A stretch of 9,982 bases of DNA, from contig JAFVET010000102.1 in assembly GCA_017475875.1 (NCBI GenBank), positions 1-9,982 on the forward strand, read 5' to 3'. The translations under genes and the position numbers were made by a program. Of the stretch, positions 6,050 to 9,982 are shown in pieces. Under the pieces are notes generated by a model. It saw only the letters and a program-made list of their open reading frames with translations, did no database searches and was not told where the DNA came from. Each line of letters opens with the position of its first letter. The stretch's first letter is position 1. The stretch is from Candidatus Methanomethylophilaceae archaeon. Lineage in GTDB: Archaea; Thermoplasmatota; Thermoplasmata; Methanomassiliicoccales; Methanomethylophilaceae.

Positions 6050-7492
6050 ATGTCAGTTATCGATTCGATATCAGACGGATTGGCCGACGTGTTCGGGGTT
6101 CTGAACGATTACATATGGTACGTGGCCTTCGTCTTCCTCATCGGTCTCGGTCTGGTCTTCACCTACAAGCTGAAGGGACTGCAGATCCTCAGGATCAGGG
6201 AGACATCCGGTCTGGCGCTCACGGGTGTGAGCGAAGGAAAACACAACAAAACCGTCTCGTCATTCGAGGCTTTCTGTATAGGCCTGGGCGCCCGTATCGG
6301 TGTGGGTAACATCGCGGGAGTGGCCGCGGCCATCGTCACCGGAGGTCCCGGTGCTATTTTCTGGATGTGGATATTCGCCATCATCGGCGCCGCGAGCAGC
6401 TTCATGGAATCGACGCTCGCACAGATCTACAAGGAGAAGAAGAGCGACGAGGGTTTCCACGGGGGACCCGCGTACTACGCAACCAAGGGTCTCGGCAACA
6501 AGAAACTGGGGATCGGCCTCGCAATCCTCATCATATTCACGTTCGGGATAGGGTTCGTCGGCGTCCAGGCGTCCAACGCCTCCGCCGCCCTGTCGAACGC
6601 GTTCGAATTCGAGAACAACAGCCTGGTCTTCGCCCTGATCATCACCGCCCTCGCCGCCATCATCATCTTCGGCGGGGTCAAGATCGCCGGAAAGTTCTCG
6701 GCCAAGGTCGTCCCCGCGATGGCCCTCCTGTGGATCGTGTTCGCTCTGGTAGTCGTTGCGATGCACGCGGGAAACATCCCCAACGCGTTCGCCATGATTT
6801 TCAAGTACGCGTTCAACTGGGACAGCCTGATCGGTGGAGGAATCGGAGCGATCATCGTCGTAGGTCTCAAGAGAGGAGTGTTCTCCAACGAGGCCGGTCT
6901 AGGTTCCGTCGCGAACGTCGCCGCCACCGCTCACGTGAAGCACCCTATCAAGCAGGGTCTCATCCAGAGCTTCGGTGTGCTCGTCGACACGCTCATCGTC
7001 TGTACCGTCACCGCACTCGTCGTCCTCACCTACGGGAACTACGCGGACATCATCGGTACCGGCCTCAGCAAGGTGCCCCTCGTCCAGTTCATCGCCAGCG
7101 ACACGTTCGGCGGAACGGACATAACCGGCTACCTCATCGCGATATTCGTCTTCGTGTTCGCATTCACCAGTCTCGTCGGATACTACACCATGAGCGAGGC
7201 CAACGCGAGGTTCGCGAAGGACAACAAGACCTTCATCACCGTCGTAAGGCTGATCATCATCCTCGTGGCGTTCGCCTCCGCGTACTCCATGAACACGGAC
7301 CTGATGGATTCCATATGCGACACGTTCATGGCGTTCATGGGTGCGGTCAACATGATCGTGGTGGCGCTCCTGAGCCGCAAGGTCTTCGAAGCCTATGCCG
7401 ACTACCGGAAACAGAAGAAGGCGGGCGTGGAGGAACCGGAGTTCCACAAGGACGCCCTCTCCGACTCGACCGGAGTCACCGAATGGGAGTGA
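6050..7492 (+). CDS. agcS: Sodium:alanine/glycine symporter (AGCS family)
   Basis: An inner-membrane transporter of 480 residues that takes up small neutral amino acids with Na+. The family signature is plain: GLGARIGVGNIAGVAAAI (78-95), followed by TGGPGAIFWMWIFAIIGAASSF and the AQIYKEK...GFHGGPAYYATKGLG block (124-149). About ten to eleven hydrophobic helices follow in the usual arrangement, including KRGVFSNEAGLGSVANVAATAHVKHPIKQG, a conserved re-entrant-type stretch. The cytoplasmic tail is acidic. Alanine or glycine is the family substrate and the exact specificity cannot be read here. The ATG at 6050 is set by GGAGTGAT 3 nt upstream. It follows proB by 108 nt, so it has its own leader, and is followed after 5 nt by a small membrane-protein gene. 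Confidence 0.94.
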   Translation: MSVIDSISDGLADVFGVLNDYIWYVAFVFLIGLGLVFTYKLKGLQILRIRETSGLALTGVSEGKHNKTVSSFEAFCIGLGARIGVGNIAGVAAAIVTGGPGAIFWMWIFAIIGAASSFMESTLAQIYKEKKSDEGFHGGPAYYATKGLGNKKLGIGLAILIIFTFGIGFVGVQASNASAALSNAFEFENNSLVFALIITALAAIIIFGGVKIAGKFSAKVVPAMALLWIVFALVVVAMHAGNIPNAFAMIFKYAFNWDSLIGGGIGAIIVVGLKRGVFSNEAGLGSVANVAATAHVKHPIKQGLIQSFGVLVDTLIVCTVTALVVLTYGNYADIIGTGLSKVPLVQFIASDTFGGTDITGYLIAIFVFVFAFTSLVGYYTMSEANARFAKDNKTFITVVRLIIILVAFASAYSMNTDLMDSICDTFMAFMGAVNMIVVALLSRKVFEAYADYRKQKKAGVEEPEFHKDALSDSTGVTEWE

Positions 7493-7497
7493 TGGAC

Positions 7498-7707
7498 ATG
7501 GACGATAAACAATACCGTATGGGAATAATCGCATGCATGATCGTCGCGATCTGCATGGGCCTGATCACGAGCTACCTCGCCAGACAGGGAGAGAACACGC
7601 TGCTGTTCGTCCCCCTGCTGATCGGGATGGTCTTCGTGTTCGTCATGTACCACTTCGTGGAAGGCCTCAGCGAACTGAGGGCCGGAAGCAAGGTGGACGA
7701 CTACTGA
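7498..7707 (+). CDS. Small two-helix membrane protein next to agcS
   Basis: A 69-residue protein not recognised as a known family. It has a short charged N-terminus (MDDKQYR), a first hydrophobic helix at about residues 8-27 (GIIACMIVAICMGLITSYLA), a polar turn (RQGENT), a second helix at about 35-53 (LLFVPLLIGMVFVFVMYHFV) and a charged tail (EGLSELRAGSKVDDY). Both ends are predicted to face the cytoplasm. The ATG at 7498 is preferred because GGAGTGAT (7486-7493) ends 4 nt before it, the same site and spacing as agcS. An ATG at 7492 overlapping the agcS stop by one base would add two residues. Spacing and shared signals indicate co-translation with the symporter, so an accessory or stabilising subunit is a reasonable inference. 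Ends in TGA; a hairpin follows 8 nt later. Confidence 0.72.
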   Translation: MDDKQYRMGIIACMIVAICMGLITSYLARQGENTLLFVPLLIGMVFVFVMYHFVEGLSELRAGSKVDDY

Positions 7708-7715
7708 AACATTTC

Positions 7716-7732
7716 CCCCTGCATCGCAGGGG
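7716..7732 (+). terminator. Hairpin after the agcS operon
   Basis: CCCCTGC (7716-7722) and GCAGGGG (7726-7732) form a perfect 7-bp stem with loop ATC. The following CGTCTTCTC is only moderately T-rich, so termination here may be partial. Confidence 0.5.
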
Positions 7733-7761
7733 CGTCTTCTCACGGTCCGTGCCCGAAAGGC

Positions 7762-7788
7762 CTGCCCGGCGGGGGAACCGCCGGGCAG
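7762..7788. terminator. 11-bp GC-rich hairpin between convergent operons
   Basis: CTGCCCGGCGG (7762-7772) pairs perfectly with CCGCCGGGCAG (7778-7788), loop GGGAA. It lies between the end of the agcS operon (7707) and the end of glnK (7810), whose transcripts converge, so it could serve both strands. T-tracts are short on either side. Confidence 0.5.
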
Positions 7789-7809
7789 TGGACCAGACAT
7801 CGAATCCGG

Positions 7810-8166
7810 TTACGAGGAACCGTCTTCGGATTCCGAGGAATGCTCCTCGTTATAGGAGCTTATCCTGCATGTGGATTCTATCGGGACTATGAACACCCTG
7901 CCGTCACCCGCCGTACCGGTAGTAGCCGCACGACAGATCACATCGACCGCGTGTTCGACCTCGGTATCCTCCACCACCACCTCGAACTGGACCTTCTCGA
8001 TCTCGTCGACCAGGAACTCTCCGAAACGGTTGTTCAACCGCAAACCCGCCTGCATGCCGCGACCTGTGACGTGAATCAGCGTCATGCCATTGTAACCCGC
8101 CTCGTGCAGAGCATCCTTGACCTCCTGCGACTTCTCCGGACGGACTATCGCCATTATCATCTTCAT
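7810..8166 (-). CDS. glnK: PII signal protein GlnK
   Basis: Trimeric cytoplasmic nitrogen sensor that binds ATP/ADP and 2-oxoglutarate and blocks the ammonium channel AmtB when nitrogen is plentiful. The 118 residues align collinearly with E. coli PII. GRGMQAG (35-41) has the conserved Gln39, the T-loop runs to about residue 56, and the B-loop TGTAGDGRVFI (83-93) keeps Gly87 and Asp88. Residue 51, the Tyr uridylylated in enteric PII, is Phe, so that modification is impossible. Lys90 is Arg. Arg101 is kept but Arg103, a second phosphate-contacting residue in E. coli, is Ser. The tail after residue 105 is unusually acidic and serine-rich (EEHSSESEDGSS). It starts 9 nt after the amtB stop with GAGGTG 5 nt before the ATG, forming the usual amtB-glnK pair. 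It is the only gene here ending in TAA. Confidence 0.95.
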   Translation of the reverse strand: MKMIMAIVRPEKSQEVKDALHEAGYNGMTLIHVTGRGMQAGLRLNNRFGEFLVDEIEKVQFEVVVEDTEVEHAVDVICRAATTGTAGDGRVFIVPIESTCRISSYNEEHSSESEDGSS

Positions 8167-8175
8167 CTCGACACC

Positions 8176-9477
8176 TCAGTTGAAATACGCGGGCTCTCCG
8201 TGCTCCGCTATGTCAGGCCCTACCGTCTCCTCCTCGGACGGGACGCGCACCTTCACGAACCTTCCGATCACGGCTATGATCGCATAGGACACCGCGAAGC
8301 AATACACAAGGGTGATAAGCACAGAGGCCGCCTCTCCCAGGAAGAGATCCAACGACCCGTACGCCAGACCGTCGAACGGCCCGTACTCCGAAGATGCGAA
8401 CACACCGGTGAGCATCGCCCCCAGTATTCCTCCGCAACCGTGCACGGCGAACACGTCGAGGGCGTCGTCCAACTTCCTGCTGTTGTGGAAATAGCTCACA
8501 CTTGTGTAACAGACCACGGCCGCCAACAGTCCGAACACGAGGCCCGCCCAGAGGTGGACGTATCCTGCGGCGGGGGTTATCGCAACCATGCCCGCGATCG
8601 CACCCGTGATGAGACCGAGGACCGTGACCCTTCCCGTACGGTAGTACTGAATGACCGCCCAGACCATCATCGCTGTCACAGCAGATACGTTGGTGACCAT
8701 GATCGCACGGATTGCCTGACCGTCCGCATAGAGACCGGAACCGCCGTTGAACCCCATCCAACCGATCCACAGCATCATCGCACCGATGTAGGCGAGGGTG
8801 ATGTTGTGGGCCCTGGACTTCCGAACGGAATCCCTGCGGACTCCGACGTACAGTGCTACTGCGATTCCCGATACTCCCGCACAGATGTGTACCACGGTAC
8901 CGCCGGCGAAATCCAGGACGGTGAACAACTGGTCGAACATCCCGCCGCCCCACACCCAGTGCGCCATCGGGACGTATACCAGAAGTGACCATGCGACAAG
9001 GAACCAGCAAATCACAGGGAAACGGACGCGCTCCGCGAACGCACCGACCATGAGCATGGCAGTGAGAATCGCAAACATCATCTGGAACATGGCGAACTCC
9101 ATCTCGGAGATGTCCGCTCCGGACGCGTCCTCGACCGCACCCTCCATGAAGAGCCTCGACCAATCCCCGATCAGGAAACCGTCGCTCCCGAAGGCGAGTG
9201 TGTATCCGCAGACGAACCACACCAGCCCGAGGATCCCACAGCACACCAGCGACTGGGCCATTATCGAACTCATGCTCTGCTTCCTCAGCATCCCTCCGTA
9301 GAAGAACGCGGCACCGGGCACCATCATGAACACCAGGGCGCAACAGACCATCAGCCATGACACGTTTCCTTCCGAATACACTTGATCGGTCTCTGCCACC
9401 GATTCAGGGAACGCAAGTATGGCTAAAGCCGCGACGAGTACCGCGACCACCGAGATCAGAACCGTTGTCTTACGCAT
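8176..9477 (-). CDS. amtB: Ammonium channel/transporter AmtB
   Basis: Trimeric membrane channel for ammonium/ammonia uptake. The 433 residues begin with a basic tip and hydrophobic stretch resembling a cleavable signal peptide (2-23, then FPESVAET), followed by about eleven helices. Family marks are PGAAFFYGGMLRKQS (54-68), FQMMF (131-135; outer-gate Phe), VGAFAERVRF (144-153), HWVWGGG (173-179), LDFAGGTVVHICAGVSG (188-204) with Asp189 and the first pore His197, and VFAVHGCGGILG (342-353) with the second pore His346. The C-terminus keeps the GPDIAEHGEPAY pattern that takes part in GlnK control. The ATG at 9477 is preferred because GAAGTGGT lies 4 nt upstream; a GTG at 9486 would add three residues. 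First gene of the amtB-glnK operon, behind a TATA box and half-site cluster. Confidence 0.95.
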   Translation of the reverse strand: MRKTTVLISVVAVLVAALAILAFPESVAETDQVYSEGNVSWLMVCCALVFMMVPGAAFFYGGMLRKQSMSSIMAQSLVCCGILGLVWFVCGYTLAFGSDGFLIGDWSRLFMEGAVEDASGADISEMEFAMFQMMFAILTAMLMVGAFAERVRFPVICWFLVAWSLLVYVPMAHWVWGGGMFDQLFTVLDFAGGTVVHICAGVSGIAVALYVGVRRDSVRKSRAHNITLAYIGAMMLWIGWMGFNGGSGLYADGQAIRAIMVTNVSAVTAMMVWAVIQYYRTGRVTVLGLITGAIAGMVAITPAAGYVHLWAGLVFGLLAAVVCYTSVSYFHNSRKLDDALDVFAVHGCGGILGAMLTGVFASSEYGPFDGLAYGSLDLFLGEAASVLITLVYCFAVSYAIIAVIGRFVKVRVPSEEETVGPDIAEHGEPAYFN

Positions 9478-9523
9478 TGCAACCACTTCGATGAATCTTG
9501 TGTGATTGGGCGTTATTGCTAGG

Positions 9524-9531
9524 TTATATAG
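9524..9531 (-). promoter_or_regulatory. TATA box of amtB-glnK
   Basis: CTATATAA on the minus strand, about 50 nt before the amtB ATG, preceded by GGAAAATAT as a possible BRE. Predicted transcription start is near 9500, giving a leader of about 20-25 nt. Confidence 0.6.
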
Positions 9532-9548
9532 ATATTTTCCGATATTTA

Positions 9549-9584
9549 TCTAATAATTTTTGAAATATTAGACATTTGTCTAAT
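9549..9584 (-). promoter_or_regulatory. Cluster of TCTAAT/ATTAGA half-sites upstream of amtB
   Basis: A perfect palindrome ATTAGACA-TT-TGTCTAAT occupies 9567-9584. A third half-site, TCTAATA (9549-9555), forms a second dyad with TATTAGA (9566-9572), spacer 10 nt. The half-sites TCTAAT at 9549 and 9579 are 30 bp apart, close to three helical turns. The cluster lies just upstream of the TATA/BRE on the amtB strand, a place typical of an activator or of a repressor competing with TFB. It does not match the GGAA-N6-TTCC operator known for the methanogen regulator NrpR. Confidence 0.55.
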
Positions 9585-9589
9585 GATTT

Positions 9590-9837
9590 TTCACTACAAT
9601 ATTCATTTGGATTTACATTCTATACAATACCGTTCATGGACATCCATGAAAATGGAACGTCCTTGGGCACAAGTGTTGTCTGGTCAATCCTCGGAACGGT
9701 TACTACGCGGCATTGTCCGTTCGTCTGGGATGGAGGGCAGTCTACACCACGTGGTCCGGAATCCGTACGTCGGGACATGATCGATGCACGGTTTGTCCGG
9801 GTTTGCGCATATGGATCGGGGTTCAGAGATACAATCA
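9590..9837. other. About 250 nt without a convincing gene
   Basis: Frames open across this stretch have no ribosome binding site, no recognisable domain and poor codon usage. Visible structure includes a perfect dyad TTCATGGA-CA-TCCATGAA (9633-9650), the palindrome ACCACGTGGT (9746-9755) and a weak TATA-like ATTCTATACAATA (9617-9629). It may simply be regulatory space upstream of the transcript starting near 9868, or could hold an unrecognised small RNA. Confidence 0.4.
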
Positions 9838-9838
9838 A

Positions 9839-9847
9839 TTTATATAA
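9839..9847 (+). promoter_or_regulatory. Strong TATA box of a rightward transcript
   Basis: TTTATATAA is a near-ideal archaeal TATA element, predicting transcription start near 9868-9872 where the sequence turns GC-rich. Confidence 0.6.
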
Positions 9848-9867
9848 TTTGAGATAATCTACATCTC

Positions 9868-9982
9868 GCCAGGCAAGAAAGGATGTCCAACGTACGTGGA
9901 CATCCACGGACGCTGGACAGACTCCCGTCCTGAGTAACTGAAACGGAGGTGAAAGCCTCGAGGAAGAAGTTCCAGGACAGGG
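9868..9982 (+). ncRNA. Hairpin-rich 5' part of a structured RNA or long leader (partial, runs off the window)
   Basis: After a strong TATA box come at least four possible hairpins: GGATGTCCA/TGGACATCC (9881-9889, 9897-9905; 9 bp, perfect), GGACG/CGTCC (9908-9912, 9926-9930), GAGG/CCTC (9946-9949, 9956-9959) and GGAA/TTCC (9962-9965, 9970-9973). No ATG opens a frame here. The only possible start is a GTG at 9949 (reading MKASRKKFQD), but it sits inside the GGAGGTGA that would serve as ribosome binding site. The arrangement fits the 5' half of a stable RNA such as RNase P RNA or SRP RNA, or a regulatory leader. I cannot match any of these with certainty. Confidence 0.35.

Noticed and set aside
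6367..7707. 446-codon plus-strand frame across agcS
   Set aside because: Most of it is an Arg/His-rich out-of-frame shadow of the symporter. Only the last 70 codons are real, as the small membrane protein.
7840..8988. 382-codon plus-strand frame opposite glnK and amtB
   Set aside because: Antisense shadow of two firmly identified genes; no motif and no ribosome binding site.
9549..9584. CRISPR-like or transposon-end repeats
   Set aside because: The repeats are short half-sites in a promoter with no regular spacing or spacers, and no transposase is nearby.
9524..9590. NrpR-type operator (GGAA-N6-TTCC) before amtB
   Set aside because: Only an isolated GGAAAA half is visible, without a paired half at the right spacing.
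9576..9857. 93-codon plus-strand frame
   Set aside because: No start signal, no domain, and composition unlike the neighbouring genes.
9931..9982. Resemblance of GTAACTGAAAC to 23S rRNA and of GAGGAAGAAGTTCC to the RNase P RNA core
   Set aside because: The matches are short and the flanking sequence does not follow either RNA as I remember it, so no name was given.

Overview
The window reads as chromosomal DNA of a high-GC methanogen-related archaeon. Archaeal signs are TATA-box promoters about 25-30 nt upstream of starts, short or leaderless leaders, GGAGTGAT-type ribosome binding sites, an initiator tRNA with encoded CCA, a methanopterin-pathway GTP cyclohydrolase (MptA) and an archaeal-type RNase HII. 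My best guess is Methanomassiliicoccales (Methanomethylophilus-like). That is inference from gene content, codon style and use of UAG, not from a marker gene.

The main observation is that two conserved genes, proA and mptA, each contain one in-frame UAG. In both, the reading frame continues past the UAG into the conserved rest of the family and ends at UGA. In MptA the part after the UAG carries the ESIHKH motif. In ProA it carries the NASTRF...GAEVGIST...RGP block. Of 12 protein genes with a visible end, 11 end in UGA, one in UAA (glnK) and none in UAG. This fits an organism that reads UAG as a sense codon, most plausibly pyrrolysine. Annotation under the standard code would give two truncated enzymes and a false 156-residue gene.

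Layout: (1-240) tail of a membrane-anchored surface-type protein and its terminator. (240-910) an AT-rich promoter, a 15-bp hairpin and a winged-helix regulator. (868-2165, minus strand) mptA followed by a small cysteine-containing conserved protein. (2166-3273) divergent promoters, then rnhB and an SCP2-like protein, ending in a terminator. (3282-3391) initiator tRNA-Met. (3401-5941) proA-proB, the first two steps of proline synthesis from glutamate, joined stop-to-start. (5942-7732) structured leader, an AGCS sodium:amino-acid symporter, a 69-residue two-helix membrane protein and a hairpin. (7762-9590, minus strand) amtB-glnK, ammonium uptake and its PII regulator, behind a promoter with a cluster of TCTAAT/ATTAGA half-sites. 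(9590-9982) about 250 nt without a convincing gene, then a strong TATA box and a hairpin-rich transcript start that runs off the end.

Functionally, proAB, agcS and amtB-glnK form a nitrogen/amino-acid neighbourhood. mptA, rnhB, the SCP2-like gene and the tRNA are housekeeping. No insertion sequence, integrase, CRISPR array or defence system was seen. Everything here is from reading alone; no search or folding program was run.
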